Source of the DNA: Saccharothrix luteola
GTDB taxonomy: Bacteria; Actinomycetota; Actinomycetes; Mycobacteriales; Pseudonocardiaceae
DNA length: 64,000 bases
Reading direction: 5' to 3'
Assembly: GCF_020859565.1 (NCBI RefSeq)
Contig: NZ_JAJHUO010000019.1
Location: 161,111 to 225,110, forward strand
The position numbers were made by a program, and so were the translations under genes. The notes below the pieces were generated by a model. The model had not been told where the DNA came from, did no database searches, and was given only the letters and a program-made list of their open reading frames with translations. Numbering within the stretch: the first letter of the stretch is position 1; each line of letters begins with the position of its first letter. Positions 42,597 to 52,100 of this stretch are shown piece after piece.

Positions 42597-44930
42597 ATGC
42601 CGTCGACCGAGCGGACCGCGGACGACCTGGACCTGCTGGACGCCTACTGGCGTGCGGCGAACTACCTGTCCGTCGGACAGATCTACCTGCTCGACAACCC
42701 GCTGCTGCGCGAGCCGCTGCGCCCCGAGCACGTCAAGCCCCGCCTGCTCGGCCACTGGGGCACGACCCCCGGCCTCAACCTCCTCTACGCGCACATGAAC
42801 CGCGCCATCCGGCAACGCGACCTGAACACCCTCTACGTCACCGGACCCGGCCACGGCGGTCCCGGGCTCGTCGCCAACGCCTACCTGGAAGGCACCTACA
42901 GCGAGGTCTACTCGGGCATCGGCGAGGACCTCGACGGCCTGCGCGCGTTGTTCCGCCAGTTCTCCTTCCCCGGCGGCATCCCGAGCCACGTCGCGCCGGA
43001 GACACCCGGCTCGATCCACGAAGGCGGCGAGCTCGGGTACGCCCTGCTGCACGCGTACGGCGCGGTGTTCGACAACCCCGACCTCCTGGCGCTGTGCGTG
43101 GTCGGCGACGGTGAGGCGGAGACCGGGCCCCTGGCCGCCAGTTGGCACTCGAACAAGTTCCTCGACCCCGCCCGCGACGGCGTCGTGCTGCCCGTGCTGC
43201 ACCTCAACGGCTACAAGATCGCCAATCCCGCGGTGCTGGCGCGCATCCCGGACGACGAGCTGGCCTCCTTGCTGCGCGGCTACGGCCACACGCCGCACTT
43301 CGTCGTCGGCGACGAGCCCAAAGCCGTGCACGAACAGCTCGCGTCCACATTGGACACCGTGCTGGACGACATCGCCGAGATGAAGCGGTCGGCGCGACGC
43401 CCGCCGTGGCCGGTGATCGTGCTGCGCACCCCGAAGGGCTGGACCGGACCGCGCGAAGTGGACGGGAAGCAGGTCGAGGGCACGTTCCACGCGCACCAGG
43501 TCCCGCTCGCCGCCACCCGCACCGACGACGGGCACCGCGCGCTGCTGGAGGAGTGGTTGCGCAGCTACCGGCCCGAGGAGCTGTTCGACGACGACGGCAG
43601 GCTCGTGCCCGAACTGCGCGCCCTCGCGCCCACCGGCGACCGGCGGATGAGCGCCAACCCGCACACCAACGGCGGTCGGCTGCTGCGCGACCTGCGGATG
43701 CCCGACTTCCGCGACCACGCGGTGACCGTCGACCGGCCCGCCGTCGCGAGCAGCGAGGCGACCAGGGTGCTCGGCGGGTTCCTGCGCGACGTGGTGCGCC
43801 TCAACCCGGACAACTTCCTCGTCCTGGGCCCGGACGAGGTGGCGTCCAACCGGCTGTCGGCCCTGTTCGACGTGACGGGCCGCAAGTGGCGGGCGGACAC
43901 CGTGCCCGGCGACGACCACCTCGCACCGGACGGCCGGGTGCTGGAGGTGCTGTCGGAGCACCTGTGCCAGGGCTGGCTGGAGGGCTACCTGCTCACCGGC
44001 AGGCACGGCCTGTTCACCAGCTACGAGGCGTTCATCCACATCGTCGACTCGATGCTCAACCAGCACGCCAAGTGGCTCAAGACGACCCGGGCGATCCCGT
44101 GGCGCGCGCCGCTGGCGTCGTTGAACTACCTGCTGTCGTCGCACGTCTGGCGGCAGGACCACAACGGGTTCAGCCACCAGGACCCCGGTTTCCTCGACCA
44201 CGTGGTGAACAAGAAGGCCGAGATCGTCCGCGTCTACCTGCCGCCCGACACCAACACGCTGCTGTCGGTCGCGGACCACTGCCTGCGCAGCAGGCACTAC
44301 GTGAACGTGATCGTGGCGGGCAAGCAACCCGCGCTGACGTACCTGGACATGCCGGACGCGGTCGCGCACTGCGCGCGCGGCCTGGGCATCTGGGACTGGG
44401 CGGGCACCACCGAGGGCGAGCCGGACGTGGTGCTGGCCTGCGCGGGCGACATCCCGACGCTGGAGACCCTGGCCGCCGCGAAGCTGCTGCGCCGGCACCT
44501 GCCCGACCTGAAGGTGCGCGTGGTCAACGTGGTGGACCTCATGCGCCTGCAACCGGACACCGAGCACCCGCACGGCCTGCCGGACCGCGACTTCGACGCG
44601 CTGTTCACCGAGGACAAGCCGGTGATCTTCGCGTTCCACGGCTACCCGTGGCTCATCCACCGCCTCACCTACCGCCGCACGAACCACGCCAACCTGCACG
44701 TGCGCGGCTACAAGGAGGAAGGCACCACGACCACGCCGTTCGACATGGTGATGCTCAACGACCTGGACCGGTTCCACCTGGTGATGGACGTGATCGACCG
44801 GGTGCCGTCGCTGGGCGGCGCGGCGGCGTCGCTGCGGCAGCGCATGGCGGACGCCCGGCTCGCCGCGCGCCAGCACACCCGCGAGCACGGCGAGGACGAC
44901 CCGGCGATCGCCGGCTGGACGTGGGGCTGA
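42597..44930 (+). CDS. xfp: Xylulose-5-phosphate/fructose-6-phosphate phosphoketolase
   Basis: The ATG at 42597 gives 777 residues, the normal family length. GHWGTTPGLNLLYAHMNR, VTGPGHGGPGLVANAYLEG, and the thiamine-diphosphate motif GDGEAETGPLAASWHSNKF are all present, as are HLNGYKIANP and SYEAFIHIVDSM. The enzyme splits xylulose-5-P or fructose-6-P with phosphate into acetyl phosphate and a shorter sugar phosphate in the cytoplasm. The next gene, two bases on, is acetate kinase, so the pair turns sugar phosphate into acetate and ATP, a bypass of glycolysis. Confidence 0.96.
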   Translation: MPSTERTADDLDLLDAYWRAANYLSVGQIYLLDNPLLREPLRPEHVKPRLLGHWGTTPGLNLLYAHMNRAIRQRDLNTLYVTGPGHGGPGLVANAYLEGTYSEVYSGIGEDLDGLRALFRQFSFPGGIPSHVAPETPGSIHEGGELGYALLHAYGAVFDNPDLLALCVVGDGEAETGPLAASWHSNKFLDPARDGVVLPVLHLNGYKIANPAVLARIPDDELASLLRGYGHTPHFVVGDEPKAVHEQLASTLDTVLDDIAEMKRSARRPPWPVIVLRTPKGWTGPREVDGKQVEGTFHAHQVPLAATRTDDGHRALLEEWLRSYRPEELFDDDGRLVPELRALAPTGDRRMSANPHTNGGRLLRDLRMPDFRDHAVTVDRPAVASSEATRVLGGFLRDVVRLNPDNFLVLGPDEVASNRLSALFDVTGRKWRADTVPGDDHLAPDGRVLEVLSEHLCQGWLEGYLLTGRHGLFTSYEAFIHIVDSMLNQHAKWLKTTRAIPWRAPLASLNYLLSSHVWRQDHNGFSHQDPGFLDHVVNKKAEIVRVYLPPDTNTLLSVADHCLRSRHYVNVIVAGKQPALTYLDMPDAVAHCARGLGIWDWAGTTEGEPDVVLACAGDIPTLETLAAAKLLRRHLPDLKVRVVNVVDLMRLQPDTEHPHGLPDRDFDALFTEDKPVIFAFHGYPWLIHRLTYRRTNHANLHVRGYKEEGTTTTPFDMVMLNDLDRFHLVMDVIDRVPSLGGAAASLRQRMADARLAARQHTREHGEDDPAIAGWTWG

Positions 44931-44931
44931 C

Positions 44932-46002
44932 GTGCGGGTCCTGGTGGTCAACGCGGGCTCGTCCAGCCTGAAGCTGCGGCTGCTGGCGGCCGACGACGAG
45001 GTGGAGCGCACCGCCGACGTCGAGCCGGACCCGGAGCGGCTCGCCGACGTGCTGGAGGACTGGCCGACACCGGACGCCGTGGGGCACCGCGTGGTGCACG
45101 GCGGCACGCGGTTCACCGATCCCGTCGTGCTGGACGACCTGGTGCGGCAGGCGCTGGTCGACCTGACCTCGCTCGCGCCGCTGCACCAGCCGAAGTCGTT
45201 GGCGGGCCTGGACGCCGTGCACCGGCTGCTGCCGGACGTGCCGGCGGTCGCGTGCTTCGACACCGCGTTCCACACCACCATCCCCGCGTCGGCGGCCACT
45301 TACGCCGTGCCCCGGGAGTGGCGGGACCGGTACGCGATCCGCCGCTACGGCTTCCACGGCCTGTCCCACGCCTACTGCGCGCGCCGGGTGGCCGAACTCG
45401 TGTCGCCCGGCCTGCGGCTCGTCAGCTGCCACCTGGGTGCCGGCGCGTCGCTGGCGGCGGTCGCCGACGGCCGCAGCGTCGACACGACCATGGGCTTCAC
45501 CCCGTTGGAGGGCCTGGTGATGGCGACCAGGTCGGGCACGGTCGACCCCGGTCTGGTGCTGTGGCTGGAGGAGCACGAGGAGCTGACCCCGCACGAGGTC
45601 GCGACCGCGTTGGAGGAGCGGTCCGGTCTCACCGCGCTGGCCGGCACCGGCGACCTGCGCGAGATCGACGCGGCGGCGGCCGACGGCGACCCGGACGCCG
45701 TGCTGGCGCTGGACGTCTACACGCACCGGCTGGTCGGCGGCGTCGCCTCGATGGCCGCCGCGCTCGGCGGTCTCGACGTCCTCGCGTTCACCGGCGGTGT
45801 CGGCGAGAAGTCGGCGACGGTGCGCCGCCGTGCCGCCGAGCGGTTGGCGTTCCTCGGGGTGGCGGTCGACCCGGAGCGCAACGACCGGGCCGACGGCGAC
45901 ACCGACATCACCGGTCCGGGCGCAAAAGCCCGAACCCTCGTCGTCACGGCGCGTGAAGACCTGGAGATCGCGCACGGCACCCGAAGCGCGCTCAGCCGCT
46001 GA
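44932..46002 (+). CDS. ackA: Acetate kinase
   Basis: A GTG at 44932, one base after the phosphoketolase stop, gives 356 residues beginning VLVVNAGSSSLKLRLL, the phosphate-binding signature. HRVVHGG, FDTAFHTTIP, RRYGFHGLSHAYCARR, SCHLGAGASLAA and FTGGVGEKSATVR are the remaining ASKHA-fold motifs. It makes acetate and ATP from acetyl phosphate. It is somewhat shorter than the 400-residue enterobacterial enzyme, mostly in the N-terminal domain. Its end overlaps the next, convergent gene by 11 bp. Confidence 0.95.
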   Translation: MRVLVVNAGSSSLKLRLLAADDEVERTADVEPDPERLADVLEDWPTPDAVGHRVVHGGTRFTDPVVLDDLVRQALVDLTSLAPLHQPKSLAGLDAVHRLLPDVPAVACFDTAFHTTIPASAATYAVPREWRDRYAIRRYGFHGLSHAYCARRVAELVSPGLRLVSCHLGAGASLAAVADGRSVDTTMGFTPLEGLVMATRSGTVDPGLVLWLEEHEELTPHEVATALEERSGLTALAGTGDLREIDAAAADGDPDAVLALDVYTHRLVGGVASMAAALGGLDVLAFTGGVGEKSATVRRRAAERLAFLGVAVDPERNDRADGDTDITGPGAKARTLVVTAREDLEIAHGTRSALSR

Positions 46003-46462
46003 CCGCCGTGGAGTCGGACATCACGATGCGCCGTGCCTCAGCGGCGATCCCGGCGTCCAACTGCTCGAAGGTCTGGCCCCGGGCGTACTCGAGCAGGTCG
46101 TAGGCGTCGTCCAGTTCCGCCAGGCGCTCGGCCGACGGGAGGGTCTCGTGACCGAGGGTCGAGTGCGCCCACTCGGCGAGAGCCCCGGGTGCGAGGACGC
46201 CCGAGACGACGCGCGACGCCATCGCCTTCAGCGCCGCTTCGGCGGCAGCCACCGAGCCTTTCGGGTGGTACTCGAGGCCCACGTCCTCCAACCCTGCTTC
46301 GAGCAGCAGCGGCACGTCCTCGTCGGCGTGGTGGATCGACACGGCCGCGAGCGCGCACAGCCCGGGGCCGTCCAGCCCCGCGACCAGCAGGTCGCACGCC
46401 GCGCGGACGATGTCGGCGGCGCTGCCCTGGTCGACGTGCCGGAGCGCGACCGCGTCGCGCAT
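45992..46462 (-). CDS. Conserved-looking helical protein, function unknown
   Basis: The ATG at 46462 gives 156 residues. The protein is mostly helical with Ala-rich repeats, one segment ALAAVSIHHADEDVPLLLE, and no membrane or signal segment. I do not recognise a family. Codon thirds are strongly G/C and the frame ends convergent with ackA, both supporting a real gene. No clear ribosome site precedes the ATG. Confidence 0.6.
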   Translation of the reverse strand: MRDAVALRHVDQGSAADIVRAACDLLVAGLDGPGLCALAAVSIHHADEDVPLLLEAGLEDVGLEYHPKGSVAAAEAALKAMASRVVSGVLAPGALAEWAHSTLGHETLPSAERLAELDDAYDLLEYARGQTFEQLDAGIAAEARRIVMSDSTAVSG

Positions 46463-46597
46463 GGTGGACAGGTCGATCCCATGGGGTGTTCGGTTGGGGA
46501 TGTCAGGCGGATTGCCCGGCGCGGACCCCGCACCCGGAGTCGGGCCGCGACGGCCGGACGATCGGCCACCGGAGTAACCGGGTGTTCCGCGGGGTGC

Positions 46598-48880
46598 TCA
46601 GGCGACGGTGTCGATCGCGGCCAGCCGCGAGCGGACCTCCAGCACCTCGGCGGTGCGGTGCTGCGAGTGGTACAGCTCCAACGCTTGCGACCAGGCCTCG
46701 CGCGCCTGGTCGTGCTGCCCCAACGCGGAGTGCGCCTGCGCCAGCAGGTCCAGCGTGCTCGCCTCCTCGCCGCGATCGTTCAGGCTGCGCAGCACGGTGA
46801 TCGCCGCGCGGCAGTGCTCGACCGCCCGCGCGTGGTCGCCGGTGCGGTGGGCGATGTGGCCCAGGCTGCTCAACGTGTACGCCTCGCCGTCGACGTAGCC
46901 GACCCGCCGGTGCAGCGCCAACGCCGCCGTGCAGTACTCCGCCGCACGGGTCAGGTCGCCGAGCGCCGCGTGGTACCAGCCGACCGAGTTGAGCATGTTG
47001 GCCTCACGGGTACGGTCGTCCAGCCCCCGGTAGAGCTCCAACGCCTCGTAGGCGTGCGTCAACCCGCGTTCGCTGTCGCCCTGCTGGTCCCACGCGGCGG
47101 CGAACGCCTCGTGCGTGCGCGCCTGGCCCGCGACGTCACCCGCCCGGTGGAACTCCTCGAGCGCCCGGTGCAGGTGCGCCAGCCCTTCGCGGTGCTCGCC
47201 GACGTCCAGCAGCGCCACACCGAGCCGCCGGTGCGCGCGGGCCTGGTCGCCCGGGTCGTCCAGGTGCTCGACGGCGGCGACGGCGGTGCGCCACGTGACG
47301 AGGTTGTCCCGGCGGTGCCGCTGCCGGTAGTGGAACGTGTGCATCACCCAGCCCAGCCGCCACGTCGTCGTGTGCCTGCCGTGCCGCGCGGCCAGCTGCT
47401 GCGCCTCCATCAGGTTGGCGTGCTCGACCTCGAACCACGTCACCGCGCGGGCCAGGTCGGGCAGCGGGTGCGGCGCCACGCCGGCGACCGGGCGGCCGAT
47501 CACGATCCGCGGCCGGTACGGGTCGAGCAGGCGTTCTCCGGAGTACGCGGTGTGCAGGTAGAAGTCGAGCAGCCGGGTCGACGCGTCGTGGCGCACCGGC
47601 TCGGCCAGGTCCCGCGCCGCCTGCTCGGCCGCGTACAGCCGCACCAGGTCGTGCATCCGGTACCGGCCCGGCGTGTGCTCCTGCACCAGGCTCTCCGCCT
47701 CCAGGTCGCGCAGCCGCACCCGGGCCTCGGCGGTGGACGTGCCGATCAGCGCCGCGGCGGCCGGCAACCCGATGTCCGGCCCGGGCGCGAGGCCGAGCAG
47801 CCCGAACGCGGCGGCCGTCCGCTCCGCCAACGCCCGGTAGGACCAGGAGAACACGGCCCGCAGGTTGGCCTCGGCGTCGTCGATGTTGAACGCGTCCAAC
47901 CGGCCCGCGTGGTCGCGCAGCTCGTCGGCCAGGGCGGCCAGCGAGAACTCGGGGTGGCTCGTCGCGCGGGCCGCCACGATGCCCAGCGCCAGCGGCAGGC
48001 CCGCGCAGAACGCGACCAAATCGTCCACCGCGCGCGGGTCGGCGGCCAGCCGGTCCGCGCCGAGGTGCCGGGCGAGCAGGTTGCGCGCCTCGCCCTCCGG
48101 CAGCACGTCCAGGTCGACCTGGCGGGCGCCGTGCGCGGTGACCAGGCGGGTCAGCCGGCGGCGGCTGGTGATCAGCACCGTGCACGTCGGGCTGCCCGGC
48201 AGCAGCGGCACGACCTGCGCCGTGTCACGGGCGTTGTCGAGCACCACGAGCATGCGCTTGCCGGCGATCACGCTGCGGTACAGGCCGGCCTGCGCCTGCG
48301 GGTCGGTGGGGATGGTGGCCGGCGCGACGCCCATGGCCTCCAGGAAGCCGCGCACGGCCGCCTCCGGTGGCACCGGCGAGCCGGTGGGGTCGAAGCCGCG
48401 CAGGTCGACGTGCAGCTGACCGTCCGGGAACAGGTGCAGGTTGCGGTGCGCCCAGTGCAACGCCAACCACGTCTTGCCGATGCCCCCGGCGCCGCTGATC
48501 GCCGAGATCACCACGGCGGCGGGCTGCGCCGCGAGCGCGGCCGTGACGTGCGCCAGCTCCCGTTCCCGCCCGGCGAACCTGGCCGGGGGAGCGGGCAGCT
48601 GCCGGGCCACCGGCTCGTCGTGGGCGCCCGCGCTCTCCGACGTCGCCATCGCCCACAGCCGGTGCAGCTCGACCAGCTCGGCCTTGGTCGCGCCGCACGC
48701 CCGCGCGATCCTGGCCACCACCTCGAAGTGCTCCGGCACGGCCAAGCCCTGGCAGAAGCGGTGCAGCCCGGAGCTGCTCAGCCCGGTGCGCTCGCCCAGC
48801 GTCCGGTAGCTGCGCCCGCTGCGCCGCTTCAGCTCGGCGAGCGCGCGCGCGAACGCGTCCACGTGCCCCGATAACGACAT
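46598..48880 (-). CDS. STAND regulator: XRE HTH, NB-ARC ATPase and TPR repeats
   Basis: The 760-residue protein starts at ATG 48880. Residues about 5-60 form an XRE-type helix-turn-helix (SYRTLGERTGLSSSGLHRFCQGLAVP). The NB-ARC domain has the P-loop SGAGGIGKTWLALHWAH, Walker B-like KRMLVVLDNA, and GLPLALGIVAA. A winged helix (YRMHDLVRLYAAEQ) follows, then about seven TPR units to the C-terminus (SVGWYHAALGDLTRAAEYCTAA and so on). Such AfsR/GutR-like proteins are ATP-gated transcription switches in actinomycetes. No adjacent target gene is obvious. Confidence 0.9.
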   Translation of the reverse strand: MSLSGHVDAFARALAELKRRSGRSYRTLGERTGLSSSGLHRFCQGLAVPEHFEVVARIARACGATKAELVELHRLWAMATSESAGAHDEPVARQLPAPPARFAGRERELAHVTAALAAQPAAVVISAISGAGGIGKTWLALHWAHRNLHLFPDGQLHVDLRGFDPTGSPVPPEAAVRGFLEAMGVAPATIPTDPQAQAGLYRSVIAGKRMLVVLDNARDTAQVVPLLPGSPTCTVLITSRRRLTRLVTAHGARQVDLDVLPEGEARNLLARHLGADRLAADPRAVDDLVAFCAGLPLALGIVAARATSHPEFSLAALADELRDHAGRLDAFNIDDAEANLRAVFSWSYRALAERTAAAFGLLGLAPGPDIGLPAAAALIGTSTAEARVRLRDLEAESLVQEHTPGRYRMHDLVRLYAAEQAARDLAEPVRHDASTRLLDFYLHTAYSGERLLDPYRPRIVIGRPVAGVAPHPLPDLARAVTWFEVEHANLMEAQQLAARHGRHTTTWRLGWVMHTFHYRQRHRRDNLVTWRTAVAAVEHLDDPGDQARAHRRLGVALLDVGEHREGLAHLHRALEEFHRAGDVAGQARTHEAFAAAWDQQGDSERGLTHAYEALELYRGLDDRTREANMLNSVGWYHAALGDLTRAAEYCTAALALHRRVGYVDGEAYTLSSLGHIAHRTGDHARAVEHCRAAITVLRSLNDRGEEASTLDLLAQAHSALGQHDQAREAWSQALELYHSQHRTAEVLEVRSRLAAIDTVA

Positions 48881-49069
48881 TCCCCGCCCCCTCGATCACC
48901 CAGCGTCCCACAGGCCGTCCCACCGGTCCACGTCATCGCAGGTCAACGGATCCGCGGTGTCCCAGCGTCCCGTTGCACTCGCGCCGCCGCGCGCCGGTAC
49001 GCCACCGTTGAGCACGACGGACCGCCCGACCCGGTGCTCCAGGGGGACGCGGGGTCGCCGGCCCGTCGA

Positions 49070-49135
49070 CGACACCCTGCGGCGGGTGTCGAAGGGGGGC
49101 GTCCGACCGCGTCGACGAACGCGACGCGGTCGGAC
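49070..49135. terminator. Two terminator hairpins after the CHAT gene
   Basis: The nearer one pairs GTCCGACCGCGTCG (49101-49114) with CGACGCGGTCGGAC (49122-49135) perfectly over 14 bp. The farther one pairs CGACACCC (49070-49077) with GGGTGTCG (49084-49091). Both lie downstream of the minus-strand stop at 49165. The rest of the 48881-49164 gap shows no gene. Confidence 0.75.
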
Positions 49136-49164
49136 GGGTGAGCCGCGCCGGGTGGCCCGGCACG

Positions 49165-52100
49165 TCACGGCCCCACGTGCACGTACGGCACCCAGCTGGT
49201 CGGCAGCGTGTCCCAGCCCTGGGCCCGCATGTCCCGCACGGCCTCGTGCAGCGCGAACGCTGCGCGGTCGGGTGCGGTCGACGCGCCCAGGTGCCCGTAG
49301 AAGCCGCGGGCGACCTCGCCGGCGGTGGCGTCGTGGATCGGCCACAGGGTCGCCACGACGTGCCGGTACCCGGCCAGGTTGAGCCCCGCGCCCAGGTGCA
49401 GCGACTCGTCGGGCAGGTCGCCGCCGCTCGCGGTGTCGCACGCCGACAGGTAGGCGAGTTCCGCGCCGAGCCGCAGCCGGGACACGTCGGCGACCGTCAG
49501 CCGCTCGTCGTGCAGCAGGAGGCCCGAGGCCGACGGCCGGGACGGGTCCACGACGCCGTGGCAGGCGAAGTGCACGTGGCCGTGCCGCGGGAGGTCGGCG
49601 AGCACCCGGTCGCGGACCGCGTCGGCGGAGCGGCGCACGGTGCACCGGCCGGGTGACAGCTCGGCGAGCGCGGCGACCTCCGGCTCGACGTCCAGCGGCA
49701 CGGCGCCCCGCACCTCGGGGACCGCGACGACGAGCACCCCGTCGCCCCCGGCCGGTTTCCCCTCGCGCGCCAGGGAAAGCGCCCGGATCGTCGGCGTGTA
49801 CGACGACACCGTGAGGTCGGGCACGGACGCCGGTGTGCCGGGGATGCCCGCGGCGTGCAGTGGCAGCCGGGTCAAGGCGCCGGTCGGGCACCACCACAGC
49901 CGGGGCGCCGCGCCGACGTGGGCGAGCACCGGCTCGGCCACCGCCTGCCACAGCCACGCCAGCACGTCGCTCAGCACCGCGTTGTGCGCGACGACCCCGG
50001 CGAGGTCGTGCGCGGCGTGCGCCGCGGCGGCCAGTTCGTCCGCGCGTTCCGAGGCGTCCTGCGCCGTCAGGTCCGGCAGCGGCACCACGTCGACCCCGTC
50101 GGGCGTCATGACGAGGGCGTCGCAGCGCAGCGCGCTCACGTTGACGATCACGATCGGCCCGTCGGCCGCGGCCCCGAGCAGTTCGGCGCACGGCCGGGGC
50201 CGCAGGAAGTCGGCCAGTCCCGGCAGCCCGCGGACCTCGGCCACGGTTTCGTCCCACTGGCGGGCGAGCGCCATGCGCCGGTCGAGCGCGACGGGCGTGG
50301 GATCGAGGTCGTCCGTCGCCGCAGGCTCCTCCAGGCCGTCGCGCAACTCCTCCAACCGTTGCGCGAGGTCCGGGCGCGCACCCCGGAGCGCGAGGAAGTC
50401 CGTGCGCAGGTCCAGCAGCTGCGACCAGAGCACGGATCGGCCTTGCTCCAGCAGTTCGACAGCGCGCTCCGGCCGACCGGCGGCCAACGCGGTCGCGGCG
50501 GCGTCGGAGGCGACGCCCACCAGGTCGAGCAGCTGCCGTTCCTGGTCCTCGCGGCGCAGGCCGTGCCACGCGAGCACCGGGAACAACGCCACGGCCTGCT
50601 CGTAGCCCGCCAGCGACGACGCGACGTCGTGCTCGGCGACCGACACGGCCCACAACCGCGCCGCCTGCACCCGCACGATCGCGGCTGATGTGCCCGAGGC
50701 CGCCGCCGACAGCGCGTCGACGGCCTCCGCGAGGTCGGCCGGGTCGTGCCCGGCCCGGAACCGGCGGACCAGCACGAGGCCAAGGTTGTGCAGGTGCGTC
50801 GCGTGCCTCGTGTCGCCCGCCGTCGTGCGCTCGGCGCACTCCCGCAGCAGGGCGACGGCCTCGTCCAGGTCGCCCGCCTCGCCGCTGACCAGGAAGCGGT
50901 CGGCGAGCGAGCCGCCGAGGTTGGACAGGTAGCGCACCCGCCGCGGGTTGCCCGGCCCGACGAGCGCCAGCGCCTCGCGTTGCGCCTCGACGGCGCGGTC
51001 GAGGTCGGCAGGGTCACGCCGGACGTGGTAGCGCGTCGCGGCGGCCTTCGAGAGGTTCGTCAGCGACGAGACGCGGGTGGGCGACCCGACGTCCACCGCG
51101 GTCGACTCCACGCCGGCGCGCACGGCCTCGTCCAGGTGTCCGAGGTCTCCGGTGACGTGGTAGAGCTGCTCCAACGCGTTGCACAGGTTGGTCAGGTACT
51201 CGCCCCGGCGCGAGTCCGTGGTGGCGACCGACGCCAGCGCGGCGCGGTGGGACCCGACCGCCTCCACGACGTCGGCCACCGCGCCCGTCCGCTCGTGCCG
51301 GCGGATCAACGCGCTGCCGAGCTGGTTCAGCGCCGCCGGATCCCGGTGGGACGTGACCGCGACGCAGCGCCGCAGCACCGCGACCGCCTCGTCCAGGTCG
51401 GCGGGGGCGCCGCCGAAGTCGTAGGCGGTGATCAGCGCGCTCGCGATCGCGCCGAGCCGGGTGGCCGCCATCCCCGCGGGCACCTCGGCACCGGTGATCT
51501 CACGGGCGATGGCCGACGCCCGCGCGGCGGACTCCGGGTCGCCGTGCCGGTCGTGGCGGTCGAGGTGCGCCTGCACGAGGTTGGCCAGGTACATCAACCG
51601 CTCGGGGTGCCATTGCGGCATGCGGGCGGCGGCCGCGGTGAACAGCTCGATCGCTTCGTCCAGGTCCTCGTCGCCGCCGAACCGCCGCGCCCGCTCGATG
51701 AGCGCGGCGGCAAGGCTGTTGAGGTGGTCGGCGTAGCCGAACTCCTCCGGCGGGAACATCTCGATCGACGACCGGTGCCACCGGATCGCCTCGTCGAGGG
51801 TCGCCGCGTCGCTCGTCTGGCCGAACGACTTCCGGTAGGCGTTGCCGAGCATCAACCTCGCCCTGGCGCGCACGTTCGCGTCCTCGGTGTCCACCGCGGT
51901 CAGCAGCAACTCGACGGCCTCGCCCAGGGCGCCCGCCACGCCGGAGCCGTGCGCCGAGATGAGCGCGCTCGCCAGGTTCGTCACGCAGAAGTCGGTCAAC
52001 ATCCGCTCGCCGCTCGCCGGACCGAGGGCGGCACGCCCCGCCGCGATGCCGTCCGCGATGTCACGCGGGTCTTCGAGCCGTTCGAACCGGCCCAGGTGGG

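Noticed and set aside
42114..45299. A 1061-codon open frame on the minus strand opposite the phosphoketolase-acetate kinase genes
   Set aside because: It is the complement of well-recognised genes and its protein is low-complexity. Only its last part overlaps real coding remnants of an alcohol dehydrogenase.
45797..48874. A 1025-codon plus-strand frame over the STAND regulator
   Set aside because: Its Arg/Gln/Val-rich translation has no domain, while the opposite strand has clear HTH, NB-ARC and TPR motifs. Long antisense frames are normal at this GC content.
48881..49164. A short gene between the STAND regulator and the CHAT gene
   Set aside because: The open frames are Arg/Pro-rich, lack ribosome sites and overlap two clear hairpins.
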